A DNA stretch of 64,000 nucleotides from Actinomycetes bacterium. GTDB taxonomy: Bacteria > Actinomycetota > Acidimicrobiia > Acidimicrobiales > RAAP-2. A program made the position numbers and the translations under genes. The notes beneath the pieces are model-generated. The model was not told the origin of the DNA, ran no database searches, and was given only the letters and a program-made list of their open reading frames with translations. Positions 16,297-25,313 of this stretch are shown here, piece by piece. The DNA lies in NCBI GenBank assembly GCA_021818265.1, contig JAKAEP010000002.1, positions 141,612 through 205,611 on the forward strand, in the 5' to 3' direction. Position 1 is the first letter of the stretch; every line of letters begins with the position of its first letter.

Positions 16297-17681
16297 CCCC
16301 GCCGGCCCGGCGGGCCGAGGAGCCCCTCGGGGTCGAACGCCGCCTTCACCCGGCGCTGGAGGGCGACGAGGGCGGGGTCGGTGAGCTCGAGGTAGGCGTC
16401 CCACTTGTCCCGGCCGAGGCCGTGCTCCCCGCTGATGGCCCCGCCGAGGGCGATGCCGGCCCGGTAGAGCTCGAGGAGCAGGCGCTCGCGCACCGCGTCG
16501 TCAGGGCAGAACACCGAGAGGTGCACGTTCCCGTCGCCCACGTGGCCACAGCCGGTGACGAGGGCCTGGTGGTCGCCGGCGATCCGGGCGACGTCCTCGA
16601 GGTAGCGCGCGACGTGGGCGCGGGGCACGACGACGTCGACGATGTCGTTGGCCCCGGCGGCCTTGGCGAACCAGAAGGCCCGCTCGCGCCCGGCGATCAG
16701 GTCGTCGGCGGCGCGGCCGTCGAGGACGAGGGCGTCGAGGGCGCCGGCCGCCTCGAGGATCTCGTCGCTCGCGGCGAGGTCCTCGTCGAGCTGGGCGGCC
16801 GTGCGGGTCTCGAGGACGAGCACGAGGTAGGCCGCGGTGGCCGCGACGCGCTCGGGCGCGAGCCCGAGGGTGAAGGGGGTCTCGCGCACCAAGACGGCCA
16901 TCGTGAGCGCGTCGATGTACTCGAGCAGCGACGGCGCGAGCCCGGCGCGCAGGAGGCGGGTGACCGCGCCGGTCACCGCGTCGAGAGAGTCGAAGGGGGC
17001 GAGCACCGTCACGCGGTGGTCGGCCCGCGGGGTCAGCCGGACGGTCACCTCGGTCACCAGGGCCAGCGTGCCCTCGCTGCCGATGACGAGCTGGGTGAGG
17101 TCGTAGCCCGAGGAGAGCTTCACCACGGGCGCGCCCGTGCGCACCACGGAGCCGTCGGCGAGCACCATCTCGAGCGCGAGGACGTGGTGGCGGGTGACCC
17201 CGTGACGCACGGCGCGCATGCCCCCGGCGTTGGTGTTGACGTTCCCGCCGAGGGTCGAGGACGTCTCGCCGGGGGCGACGGGGTAGTGGAGGCCCAGCGG
17301 CGCCAGGTGCTCGTTGAGCTGGCGCAGCGTGACGCCGGCCTCGACGACGGCGACCTGGTTGGCCAGGTCGACCTCGACGATCCGGTCCATCTGGTCGAAG
17401 CAGACGACGAGGGACCCCTCGGCCGGGTCGGCGCCCCCCGAGAGGCCCGTGCCGGCGCCGCGGGCGGTGATCGCCACGCCGTGGCGGCGCGCCCAGTTGA
17501 CCAGGGCCACGACGTCGTCGCGGTCGGCCGGTCGGGCGACGGCGTAGGGCTCGGCGCCGCGGGGGTGGAGGCTCTCGTCGTGGCGGTCGTCGTCGGCGAG
17601 CGACCCCCGGTGCGCGAGCGCTATCCCGAGGGCGTCGAGCTCGGTGCGCGCGGAGGGGCCGGGCTCGGGCACGACCCGCAC
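16293..17681 (-). CDS. FAD-linked oxidase, GlcD / D-lactate dehydrogenase type
   Basis: This 462-residue flavoenzyme probably oxidises a 2-hydroxy acid (glycolate, D-lactate or similar). The FAD-binding domain shows ARGAGTGLSGGADP (about residues 75-88), PVAPGETSSTLGGNVNTNAG and IGSEGTLALVTEV. The C-terminal oxidase domain has CGHVGDGNVHLSVF and GAISGEHGLGRDKW, both diagnostic. Partner subunits GlcE/GlcF are absent, so a stand-alone or D-2-hydroxyacid type enzyme is likely. The assigned GTG touches the base of a 21-bp hairpin; a second GTG nine bases in (VPEPGPS) is an alternative start. Confidence 0.9.
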   Translation of the reverse strand: MRVVPEPGPSARTELDALGIALAHRGSLADDDRHDESLHPRGAEPYAVARPADRDDVVALVNWARRHGVAITARGAGTGLSGGADPAEGSLVVCFDQMDRIVEVDLANQVAVVEAGVTLRQLNEHLAPLGLHYPVAPGETSSTLGGNVNTNAGGMRAVRHGVTRHHVLALEMVLADGSVVRTGAPVVKLSSGYDLTQLVIGSEGTLALVTEVTVRLTPRADHRVTVLAPFDSLDAVTGAVTRLLRAGLAPSLLEYIDALTMAVLVRETPFTLGLAPERVAATAAYLVLVLETRTAAQLDEDLAASDEILEAAGALDALVLDGRAADDLIAGRERAFWFAKAAGANDIVDVVVPRAHVARYLEDVARIAGDHQALVTGCGHVGDGNVHLSVFCPDDAVRERLLLELYRAGIALGGAISGEHGLGRDKWDAYLELTDPALVALQRRVKAAFDPEGLLGPPGRRG

Positions 17682-17728
17682 CCTAGTGCGCGAGGCGGGG
17701 CCGCTCGGGCCCCGCCTCGCGCACTAGG
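17682..17728. terminator. 21-bp perfect hairpin between the secreted-protein and FAD-oxidase genes
   Basis: Bases 17682-17702 pair perfectly with 17708-17728, leaving a 5-nt loop. It lies 6 nt after the stop of the secreted-protein gene and directly before the GTG of the FAD-oxidase gene, both on the minus strand. No U tract follows. It may terminate the upstream transcript, and it could also hide or regulate the downstream start. Confidence 0.65.
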
Positions 17729-17734
17729 CGCTGG

Positions 17735-19321
17735 CTACAGCGACGTGTAGTTGACCCGGACGGTCGTGCGGTTCTTGAAGTGCAGGAGCAAGAAGTGGTG
17801 GCCGCGCGCGAAGCGGGGCGAGGCGATGAGCCGCAGCACGACCCGCGTCGGGGAGGCGCTCACCACGACGGCGCGCACGCCCGGGGCGGTGACCGTCGGA
17901 CGGCCGACGAAGTTGGCCCCGAGGACGGTGAGGACCGCGACGTGGCCGGGCACGGCCGTTCCCGTGACCCGGCGCACGACGGGACGCAGCGAGCCCGACA
18001 CCTTCAGGCTGAAGGTGAAGGTGCCGGTGTCACCGGCGGCGTCGCTCGTCGTGCCGCTCACGGTGTAGGTGCCCGCGTTGAGGGACCCCGCGACCGTGAC
18101 GAGCCCGGTCGTCGAGACGTTCAGCTTCGAGCTCCCGCTCTGGGTGTAGGTGACCGCGCCGCTGGCGCCGCTCGTCACGAGCTGGGCCGAGAAGTGGCTG
18201 GAGGACGCCGCGGTCGTGGACCCCGACATCGGGAGGTTCTGGCTGATGACGCCGGACTTCACGGTGAAGGGGAACGAGGCGCTGATCCAGCCCATCCCGT
18301 TGACGGCCGGCCCGCAGGCGCTCGTCGTCGAGCCCACGTACGGCGTGAGGTCGAGCTCGCAGACGAAGACCTCGTAGGTCGTGCCCGAGGTCGCGTTCGC
18401 CGGCACGGTGATCGTGCCGCTCAGGGCCGGCGGGATGAGGACCTTGCCGGTGTAGCAGTCGTTCGAGATCGCCAGGTTCGACGGCGAGGAGAGGAGCGGC
18501 GTCGTCGAGGCCGGGGCGTACCACAGGACGCTGAGCGTGGCGGTCGGGACGTTGCCGTAGCCGCCGGCGGTGCACGAGGCGGGCGGCGTCGCCGGGGCGG
18601 CGAGGCCCGCGTTGGCCTGGATCAGCTGGATGGCGTCACCCCACCAGTAGCCCGTCGCGCCGGCGGCGTCGGTCACGTCGACCGTGCTGCCGGGCGCGCC
18701 CGTGCTCTGGACGGCGCTGATCGTCGGGTTGGCCGGCGTGAGGAGGGCCTGGCTGGCGTACTGCAGAAGGAACTCCGCCCCGGCGATGGGGGTGTTCTGG
18801 GCCGTCACCGCCGCGATGGCGCAGCCGAAGACGCCGGCGTTGATCTGGGCCTGGGTCGGCGGGCACTGGGCGTTGGGGTCCGACGCGCTGTAGGTGGCCG
18901 GGATGGCGACGGTCGCCAGCTCGCAGTTCGAGCCGGCCGGACAGCCCGTGTCGGTGGCCGAGGGCGCGAACTGGGCGAGGGCGCTGGTGTCGACCTCGCC
19001 GGTCGGCACGACGTTCGCCGCGCCCATGCTCGCGAGCAGCGTCGCCTCGACGGCGAGGGCGGCCTGGGAGGACTGGTTGCAGTCCAGGGTGACCTGGGTC
19101 GAGCCCCCGACGACGCCGGCGATGACCGTGCCGTTGACGACCACGCCGGGCCCGGCGCTCACCGCGACCGTGCAGGCCGGTGCCGCGGTCGCGCGTCCCG
19201 TCGGTGCGGCACCCGCCGGCACGGCGGACACGCCGGCCACGACCAGCAGTGACGACGCCGCGGCGGCCACCACGGCCAGGGCGCGGGACCCGAGGCGGCC
19301 CCTCCTCGATAGCAGTCTCAT
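17735..19321 (-). CDS. Secreted cell-surface protein of unknown function
   Basis: This 528-residue exported protein has a clear signal peptide (basic start, then LAVVAAAASSLLVVAGVSAV, probable cut near AGAAP, residue about 38). The mature part is rich in Ala, Thr, Ser and Gly with spaced cysteines. From about residue 355 come beta-sandwich-like repeats: TYTQSGSSKLNVSTTGLVTV resembles a putative Ig/cadherin-like domain. A final TIG/IPT-like domain (VLTVLGANFVGRPTVTAPG) is followed by HHFLLLHFKNRTTVRVNYTSL at the end. ATG with GGAGGG upstream. A structural or adhesion role is a guess. Confidence 0.8.
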   Translation of the reverse strand: MRLLSRRGRLGSRALAVVAAAASSLLVVAGVSAVPAGAAPTGRATAAPACTVAVSAGPGVVVNGTVIAGVVGGSTQVTLDCNQSSQAALAVEATLLASMGAANVVPTGEVDTSALAQFAPSATDTGCPAGSNCELATVAIPATYSASDPNAQCPPTQAQINAGVFGCAIAAVTAQNTPIAGAEFLLQYASQALLTPANPTISAVQSTGAPGSTVDVTDAAGATGYWWGDAIQLIQANAGLAAPATPPASCTAGGYGNVPTATLSVLWYAPASTTPLLSSPSNLAISNDCYTGKVLIPPALSGTITVPANATSGTTYEVFVCELDLTPYVGSTTSACGPAVNGMGWISASFPFTVKSGVISQNLPMSGSTTAASSSHFSAQLVTSGASGAVTYTQSGSSKLNVSTTGLVTVAGSLNAGTYTVSGTTSDAAGDTGTFTFSLKVSGSLRPVVRRVTGTAVPGHVAVLTVLGANFVGRPTVTAPGVRAVVVSASPTRVVLRLIASPRFARGHHFLLLHFKNRTTVRVNYTSL

Positions 19322-19391
19322 AGAGACCCTCCATTCGCGTACAGGGCCGGCGCTAACCCGGCCGGGCCCATGGTACCGAGGTCCGCGCTGG

Positions 19392-20459
19392 TCAGGCCGG
19401 TCGCGCCTGAGGGTCTCCTTCTCGCGCGCCCGTCGCCCAGGCGACGACCGGTCCCTCGACGGCGAGCACGACCCGCTCGCCCCGCCCGGGCAGGCCCGCG
19501 GGGTTCGCGACGCGCGCGAGCAGGCACGGCGTGCCCGCGGCCTCGGGCCGCAGGCGCAGAACTGCGTCGTGGCCGTAGTACTCGGTCTCGAGGACCTCGG
19601 CGTGGGTGGGCCCTCCGGCCCCGCCGACGACCAGCTGCTCCGGGCGGACCAGGACCTCGACCGGACCGGCCGCCACGGGCGTGGCGGCCTCGAGGTCCCC
19701 GAGAACGGTCACGACCCGGCCGTCGCGGGCCCGCCCCGCGAGCAGGTTGACCTCGCCGAACTGGCGGGCGAGGTCGGGCGTCGCCGGGTGGGCGTAGAGC
19801 CGCTCGGGCGTGTCGCACTGGGCGATCCGCCCGTCGCGGATGACGGCCACCCGGTCGGCGAGCGAGAGGGCCTCGTCCTGGTCGTGGGTGACGAGCACCG
19901 CGGTGGCGCCCGCCTCGCGCAACACCCGGCGCACGTCGGCGCGTAGTGCCGCGCGCAACCCGGGATCGAGCGAGCTGAAGGGCTCGTCGAGCAGTACGAG
20001 GCGCGGGTCGATCGCGAGGCCTCGTGCGAGGGCGACGCGCTGCTGCTGGCCGCCGGAGAGCTCGTGAGGGTAGCGCCGCCCGAGGTCGGCCAGCCCGACG
20101 AGGGCGAGCAGGTCGGCGACGCGCGGGCCCCGGCGGTCCCGGCGCGCCAGGCCGAAGCCGACGTTCTCGGCCACGCTCAGGTGGGGGAAGAGGCTCCCCT
20201 CCTGGGGCACGTAGCCCACGTGGCGTCGCTCGGCGGGGACGAAGGTGGAGGCGTCGTCGACGGTCTCGCCGTGGACCCGCACCGAGCCGGCGTCGGCGCG
20301 CTCGAAGCCCGCGACCACGCGCAGCAGCGTCGTCTTGCCACTGCCCGAGGGCCCGAGCACGGCGACGAGTTCGCCCGCGCCGATCGAGAGGTCGACCCCG
20401 CGCAGCACCGGGGTCTCGCCGTAGGCCTTGGTCACGCCGACGAGCTCGAGGTCCGTCAC
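19392..20459 (-). CDS. fbpC: Iron(III) ABC importer ATP-binding protein (FbpC type)
   Basis: This 355-residue ATPase has Walker A GPSGSGKTT (about residues 36-44), Q-loop YVPQEGSLFPH, signature LSGGQQQR, Walker B LVLLDEPFSSLD and switch motif VTHDQDEAL. A C-terminal TOBE-like regulatory domain carries VLVRPEQL, typical of FbpC/PotA-type importers. It is last in an fbpABC operon; its GTG overlaps the permease stop by 4 nt. Substrate is assigned from the binding protein, the fused permease and the DtxR-like box upstream; thiamine or other ions are less likely. Confidence 0.85.
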   Translation of the reverse strand: MTDLELVGVTKAYGETPVLRGVDLSIGAGELVAVLGPSGSGKTTLLRVVAGFERADAGSVRVHGETVDDASTFVPAERRHVGYVPQEGSLFPHLSVAENVGFGLARRDRRGPRVADLLALVGLADLGRRYPHELSGGQQQRVALARGLAIDPRLVLLDEPFSSLDPGLRAALRADVRRVLREAGATAVLVTHDQDEALSLADRVAVIRDGRIAQCDTPERLYAHPATPDLARQFGEVNLLAGRARDGRVVTVLGDLEAATPVAAGPVEVLVRPEQLVVGGAGGPTHAEVLETEYYGHDAVLRLRPEAAGTPCLLARVANPAGLPGRGERVVLAVEGPVVAWATGAREGDPQARPA

Positions 20460-22069
20460 GGGAGCACCCTAGGGTCGGCGACGCTCGCGCGCTGCGTGGG
20501 GAGCCGGTCGAAGAAGCGCCCGAGCAGGTACGCCGGCACGGCGGCGACGGCGATCATCGCGAGGGCGAAGGGGGCGGCCTGGGAGTAGGCGAGGTTCTGC
20601 TGGTACGCCCAGAACTGGGTGGCGAGGGTCTGGGCACCGGTGGGGATGAGGATGAGGGTCGCCGTCAGCTCGGTCACCACCGACAGAAAGACCAGGCAGA
20701 AGGCGGCCGCCAGGCCCGGCGCTACGAGGGGCAGGGTCACCCGGGCGAAGACGCGGGTCCGACCGAGGCCCAGGGAGCCGGCGACCTCCTCGAGCGATCG
20801 CGGGGCCTGGGCGACCGAGGCGCGCACCCCGACGAGCGCGAGCGGGAAGAACATGAGGGCGTAGGCGAGCACGAGCAGCGAGGCGCTCTGGTAGCCGAAC
20901 CCGCCGAGGTGCTGCTCGGTGAACGACGAGAGCGCGAGGGCGACCACGACCCCGGGGACCGCGAGGATGAGGAGCGTGGACTGGGAGAGCGCCGAGCGCA
21001 GACGGCTCGGGTGGCGTACGACGAGCAGCGCGATCGGCAGGGCCATGAGCGTGGCGAGGAGCCCGGCCCCCGCCGCGTACGCCGCGGTCGTGAGGCCCGC
21101 CCCGGCGAGCGACTCTCCCGTGAGCCCGCTCGACGAGCCGTGGGCCATCCAGTAGAGGGTCGCCCCCACGGGGACTCCGAGCGCCGCGAGGACGAGGGCG
21201 GCGACGGCGAGGAGGGCGGGGACGGTGGCCCGGCCGAGCCGCTGGGGGACGTGCCGGCGCGCGGCCCCGCGCGCGACGCGCGCGCCGTGGCGCTCGCGCA
21301 CCACCGTCTGGCCCGCCAGGGCGACGACCGAGAGCCCGACGAGGACCAGCGAGAGCGCGCTCGCCGCCGCGAGGTCGAAGCCGACCGAGTACTCGCTGAA
21401 GATCTCGGTAGTGAAGGTCTGGTAGCCGAGGATCTCGAACGCGCCGTACTCGGCGAGGATGACGAGCGCGACGAGCAGGCAGCCGCCCAGGATGGCGCGG
21501 CGCGCCTGGCCGACGGTGACCCGCCAGAACCGCGTGAGCCGGCCGAGCCCGAGGCTGCGCGCCACCTCCTCGAGGGCGGGGTCGGCCCCGCGCAGGGCCG
21601 CCGCCACCGGGAGGTAGACCAGCGGATAGACGGCGAGGGTCATCACCAGCACGGCGCCCCAGTAGCCGGCCACCCCGGGGGCGATCGAGGTCCACCCGAA
21701 GCCCACGACGAAGTCGGGGATGGCGAAGGGGACGATGAGCAGGGCCCCCCACAGGCGGCGGCCGGGCAGGTCGGTGCGCTCGACGAGGTAGGCGGCGAGG
21801 GTGCCCACGACCGCGCACAGCGCGGTCACCACGACGCTGAGGCGCACCGTGTTCCAGAGCAGGCTCGCGGTGAGCGAGCGGAAGAGGAGCCGGGCGATCG
21901 GGGCCCACCCCACGCCCGCGGCCTGGACGACGAGGAAGGCGAGCGGCCCCGCCAGGGCCAGGACCACGAGGGCGCTCAGCACGAGCAGGGCGACGGGACG
22001 CCGCGTGCGGCGCGCCGTCGTGACGGGTCGCGCGGCCCCGAGGGACCGCTCGCGCGCCTCGACGCTCAC
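20456..22069 (-). CDS. fbpB: Iron(III) ABC importer permease, fused double unit (FbpB type)
   Basis: This 537-residue integral membrane protein is made of two homologous halves of about six membrane segments each. Each half carries an EAA coupling loop: EEVARSLGLGRLTRFWRVT and EEVAGSLGLGRTRVFARVT. Fused two-domain permeases of this length are typical for FbpB/ThiP transporters. The start GTG overlaps the stop of the binding-protein gene by 4 nt (GTGA), and the stop overlaps the ATPase start in the same way. A longer upstream frame exists but runs through the binding-protein gene. Confidence 0.88.
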   Translation of the reverse strand: MSVEARERSLGAARPVTTARRTRRPVALLVLSALVVLALAGPLAFLVVQAAGVGWAPIARLLFRSLTASLLWNTVRLSVVVTALCAVVGTLAAYLVERTDLPGRRLWGALLIVPFAIPDFVVGFGWTSIAPGVAGYWGAVLVMTLAVYPLVYLPVAAALRGADPALEEVARSLGLGRLTRFWRVTVGQARRAILGGCLLVALVILAEYGAFEILGYQTFTTEIFSEYSVGFDLAAASALSLVLVGLSVVALAGQTVVRERHGARVARGAARRHVPQRLGRATVPALLAVAALVLAALGVPVGATLYWMAHGSSSGLTGESLAGAGLTTAAYAAGAGLLATLMALPIALLVVRHPSRLRSALSQSTLLILAVPGVVVALALSSFTEQHLGGFGYQSASLLVLAYALMFFPLALVGVRASVAQAPRSLEEVAGSLGLGRTRVFARVTLPLVAPGLAAAFCLVFLSVVTELTATLILIPTGAQTLATQFWAYQQNLAYSQAAPFALAMIAVAAVPAYLLGRFFDRLPTQRASVADPRVLP

Positions 22070-23172
22070 AGCAGCTGGGCCTCGCGCAGCAGGGCGACGG
22101 CGGTCGAGCCCGTGCCCAGCTGGGCGACGGTGATGGGGTCGGGGCGAAGGGCGCTGAAGGGCGTCTCGGGCTCGGCCGTCACCACGCCCGAGGCCAGGGG
22201 GTACTCGAAGCTGTCGGAGTGGGTGATGATCTCCTGGCCGGCCCGCGACACGAGGAAGCGCACCAGGGCGACGGCGAGGGCGCGGTGGTGGGACGAGGCG
22301 AGGACGGCGGCGCCCGACACGTCGACCACGTAGCCCGGGTCGCGCGGGGCGAACGAGGCGAGCGCCGAGTGCATCGAGGAGGCGCCGAGGCTCGCGCGCA
22401 GCCGGTACCAGTAGTACTGGTCGATCACGCCCAGGCCCACCGCGCCGCGGTTCACCGCAAGGGTGAGCGCCTCGTTGCTCGCGTAGAGGTGCCCGGCGGC
22501 GTTCCTCTTGAGTCCTTCGAGCCAGGTGAGCGTGCGCGCGCGCCCGACGCTGTGCAGCACGGCGGTCACGATCGGTTGGAAGTCGGTCTCGCTGGGGGCG
22601 AGCCCGATGAGGCCCCGGTAACGGGGCTCGGCGAGCTGCAGGATGCCCGTGGGCAGCTCTCGGCGCGCGACGACCGCGGGGTCGTAGACGATGACGCTGA
22701 CCCGGGCGGTCACGCCGACCCAGTGCCCGGCGCTCGAGTTGTAGCGCGAGGGCGTCGCGGCCAGCACGTCGGTCGGCAAGGCGGCGAGCAGTCCCCGGCC
22801 CTGGAGGTACTCGAGGGCCGGGGAGTTCTCCGCGAAGAACACGTCGGCGGGCGAGCGGGTGCCCTCTTGGACGATCTGGGCGTCGAGGGTGTTCTCGGAG
22901 TCGCTGCGGACCGCGACGGTCACGCCGGGGTGGGCGCGCTCGAACGCTGCGACGAGGGCGTCGGTCGTCTGGACGTGCTGGCCGTTGTAGAGGGTGATGG
23001 TGGTCCCACTGGCCCCCCCGCACGCGCTGAGGGTGAGGGTGCTCGCGAGACCGGCGAGGAGGGCGGTCGCGACCCGGCGGCCCGAGCGAGCGCGGGCGAC
23101 GGGCGCGCGCGCGGCGACGTCGGGGCGGGCCCGTCGCGGACGCGGGCGAACCATGGCGACCCGGCGGTTCAC
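22066..23172 (-). CDS. fbpA: Iron(III) ABC importer substrate-binding lipoprotein (FbpA type)
   Basis: This 368-residue exported lipoprotein has a long basic N-region, a hydrophobic stretch ATALLAGLASTLTLSAC (lipobox Cys51) and a type II periplasmic binding fold. LYNGQHVQTTDALVAAFERA opens the domain. QYYWYRL and SGAAVLASSHH come later; the YY pair is where FbpA proteins bind ferric iron. The GTG at 23172 is chosen because a -10 box (TAGCCT) ends 8 nt upstream, giving a leaderless transcript. An ATG six codons further in is possible. First gene of fbpABC. Confidence 0.86.
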   Translation of the reverse strand: MNRRVAMVRPRPRRARPDVAARAPVARARSGRRVATALLAGLASTLTLSACGGASGTTITLYNGQHVQTTDALVAAFERAHPGVTVAVRSDSENTLDAQIVQEGTRSPADVFFAENSPALEYLQGRGLLAALPTDVLAATPSRYNSSAGHWVGVTARVSVIVYDPAVVARRELPTGILQLAEPRYRGLIGLAPSETDFQPIVTAVLHSVGRARTLTWLEGLKRNAAGHLYASNEALTLAVNRGAVGLGVIDQYYWYRLRASLGASSMHSALASFAPRDPGYVVDVSGAAVLASSHHRALAVALVRFLVSRAGQEIITHSDSFEYPLASGVVTAEPETPFSALRPDPITVAQLGTGSTAVALLREAQLL

Positions 23173-23191
23173 TTAGGTCAGGCTAATCGAA
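23173..23191 (-). promoter_or_regulatory. DtxR/IdeR-like iron box over the fbpA promoter
   Basis: TTAGGTCAGGCTAATCGAA (plus-strand reading) matches the known 19-bp IdeR/DtxR consensus TTAGGTTAGGCTAACCTAA at 16 of 19 positions. On the minus strand the same bases contain the -10 box TAGCCT, which ends 8 nt before the fbpA GTG. An iron-loaded repressor here would block the promoter directly, so the importer should be made under iron starvation. Confidence 0.75.
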
Positions 23192-23293
23192 GGCCTTTTC
23201 GAGGCCACCGGGTCCGGTTCTCGCCCCCTCCCGTCACCCGCCGCCTCGACCTCGGGCCGATGGTCCCTAGCCACCCGGGGTTACGTTCGGGTC

Positions 23294-24526
23294 GTGGGTC
23301 ACGTGGCGGCGTTCGCGTACTCGCTGGCGCTGGGCCTGCTCGTGGGGCTCGAGCGCGAGCGCAGCGTGGCCCCGGGCGACCGCCAGGCCCTCGGGGTTCG
23401 CACGTTCGCCCTCATCGCCCTGGTCGGGACGGCGGCGCGGATGGTCTCGTCGACCGTGCTCGCGGTGGGCGCCCTCGTCGTGGGCGCCCTCGTCCTCGTC
23501 GGGTACCTGCGTACCAGCGACGCCGACCCCGGCACGACGACCGAGGTCGCCGCGGTGGCCGTCTACCTCCTCGGCGCGCTCTGCTACACCGACGCCGCCC
23601 TCGCCCTCGCCCTCGCGGTGACGATGACCGTGCTCCTCGCGAGCAAGAGCCGGCTCCACCAGCTGGTCAAAGAGACCCTCACCCAGCCCGAGCTCGAGGA
23701 CCTGCTCAAGTTCCTCGTGGTCTCGGTCGTCATCTTCCCCTTCCTGCCCGACCGGGCGGTCGGCCCCTACGGCGTCGTCAACCCGTTCCGCATCTGGTAT
23801 CTGGTGGTCCTGATCGCCTCGATCTCGTGGCTGGGCTACGTCGCCACGAGGTTCCTCGGCCCCTCGCGCGGGCTCGTGGCGACGGGCCTCGCAAGCGGCT
23901 TCGTGTCGGCGAGCGCCGCGACGGCGTCGATGGCCCGCGCCGCGCACGACCCCGAGCGCTTCACCTGGGCGGTGGCCGGTGCGCAATCGGCGAGCGTCGC
24001 GACCTACGTCGAGATCGTGGTCGCGGTCTTCGTGGTGAGCACGCGCCTGGCCGTGCGCCTCCTGGTGCCGTCCCTGGCCGCGGCCCTCACACTCGCGCTC
24101 GTGATCGTCGTGGGGACCCGGCGAGAGCGGGGCCGTCGTGGCCCGGGTGAGACGGCCACCACGGGGCGGGTCTTCGCCCTCGCGCCGACCCTCGGGCTCG
24201 CGGTCTTGCTCACGTCCGCCCTCCTCCTCGGGCGCTGGCTCTCCTCGAGCGTCGGGGCCGGCGGGGTCGTCGCGTCCCTAGGGGTGATGGGCTTCGCCGA
24301 CGCCCACGGGGGGAGCGTCGCCGCGGCCCTTCTCTTCGCCCACGGGTCGATCGGCCACTCGGTGGCGCTGTGGACCATCGTCGTGGCCTTCAGCGCGAAC
24401 GCCGTCACAAAAATCGTCCTCGCCACCACCGTGGGCGGCCGGCGGTTCGGACGGGCCTTCGGGATCGGGTTCGGGCTCTCCCACCTGGTCTTCGTCGCCG
24501 GGATCGCGATCGTGGCGCTCGCGTAG
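23294..24526 (+). CDS. MgtC/SapB and DUF4010 family membrane protein
   Basis: This 410-residue polytopic membrane protein has about twelve hydrophobic segments. The N-terminal third carries the MgtC-like signature LGLLVGLERER with GVRTFALIALVGTAA. The rest is the DUF4010 part, with SGFVSASAATASMARAA and a C-terminal FSANAVTKIVLATTVGGRRF. Proteins of this class are linked to Mg2+ starvation or ion balance in other bacteria, but their transport activity is unproved. The GTG start at 23294 has no clear ribosome site. It diverges from the iron importer. Confidence 0.85.
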   Translation: MGHVAAFAYSLALGLLVGLERERSVAPGDRQALGVRTFALIALVGTAARMVSSTVLAVGALVVGALVLVGYLRTSDADPGTTTEVAAVAVYLLGALCYTDAALALALAVTMTVLLASKSRLHQLVKETLTQPELEDLLKFLVVSVVIFPFLPDRAVGPYGVVNPFRIWYLVVLIASISWLGYVATRFLGPSRGLVATGLASGFVSASAATASMARAAHDPERFTWAVAGAQSASVATYVEIVVAVFVVSTRLAVRLLVPSLAAALTLALVIVVGTRRERGRRGPGETATTGRVFALAPTLGLAVLLTSALLLGRWLSSSVGAGGVVASLGVMGFADAHGGSVAAALLFAHGSIGHSVALWTIVVAFSANAVTKIVLATTVGGRRFGRAFGIGFGLSHLVFVAGIAIVALA

Positions 24527-24544
24527 GTCGGGGGGCGGTGCTGG

Positions 24545-24550
24545 TATAGT
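24545..24550 (+). promoter_or_regulatory. -10 box (TATAGT) for the initiator tRNA
   Basis: TATAGT ends 11 nt before the mature tRNA 5' end, predicting a 5-nt leader. No convincing -35 hexamer is visible. Confidence 0.55.
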
Positions 24551-24561
24551 GAATGACCCAC

Positions 24562-24635
<74 letters not shown>

Positions 24636-24839
24636 CTATGAGACACTTCCGAAATTGAGGTTTCGGACTCACGAAATTGGCGCCGCACGCGCCGGAGACC
24701 CGTTGCGGGTGTTCCATCTCGGTCGTGGGGGTTCGTAGCGGGTTCGAGCGCCTCGTCGTCAGGAAGCTGACCGAGGTTCCCTCACCTCGGGTCGTGCAGA
24801 GTCACCGGGACGTCGGTGGGACGGGCGGAGGGACTGCTC

Positions 24840-25264
24840 CTAAGGGTCGGCGAGGACCGTCTCGGAGCGCTGGGCGCGCTCGGCGACGAGCCGATACTCG
24901 CTGAAGCGATCGGCCCGGGGCCGCGGGCGGCGCGTCCGCTTCGGACGCGGCGGCTGGGCCATGCGCCGGGCGAAGGAGAGGGCCAGTCGACGGTTCGTGC
25001 TCGCCACGGCGAAGGCGACGAGGAGCCCGGTCTTGATGATCCCCCGAACCCGGATCCGTCCACGCACCAGAGGCACTCACGGGCCGTGTTCTTCACGTGG
25101 GCGTTGAAGGCCTCGACGGTGTAGCCGCGTCGGGCGTAGGAGAGCTCCCAGCCGCGCGAGCCGTGGGGGTGGCACTGGTAGAGGGGGATCTCCTCGGGGG
25201 TGAAGGACGTGAAGTCCTGGCCACAGACCCTGAGGCCGGCCCCCGCGGGCGACGGGCTCACCAC
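24840..25264 (-). pseudogene. Transposase remnant, truncated and frameshifted
   Basis: The first part (from 25264) reads CGQDFTSFTPEEIPLYQCHP and then SYARRGYTVEAFNAHVKNTA, which looks like a DDE-type transposase C-terminal region. Near 25060-25075 the frame shifts by one base, and the expected continuation appears in another frame: VRGRIRVRGIIKTGLLVAFA, then STNRRLALSFARRM, stopping at 24840. The N-terminal catalytic half is absent, and no inverted terminal repeats were found. It is a dead fragment of an insertion element about 0.2 kb after the initiator tRNA. The exact IS family is not recognised. Confidence 0.6.
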
Positions 25265-25313
25265 CGAACACCGTCGTCACTCGCGCCTACGAGTCCCCCG
25301 AAGGCGCTTCCTT

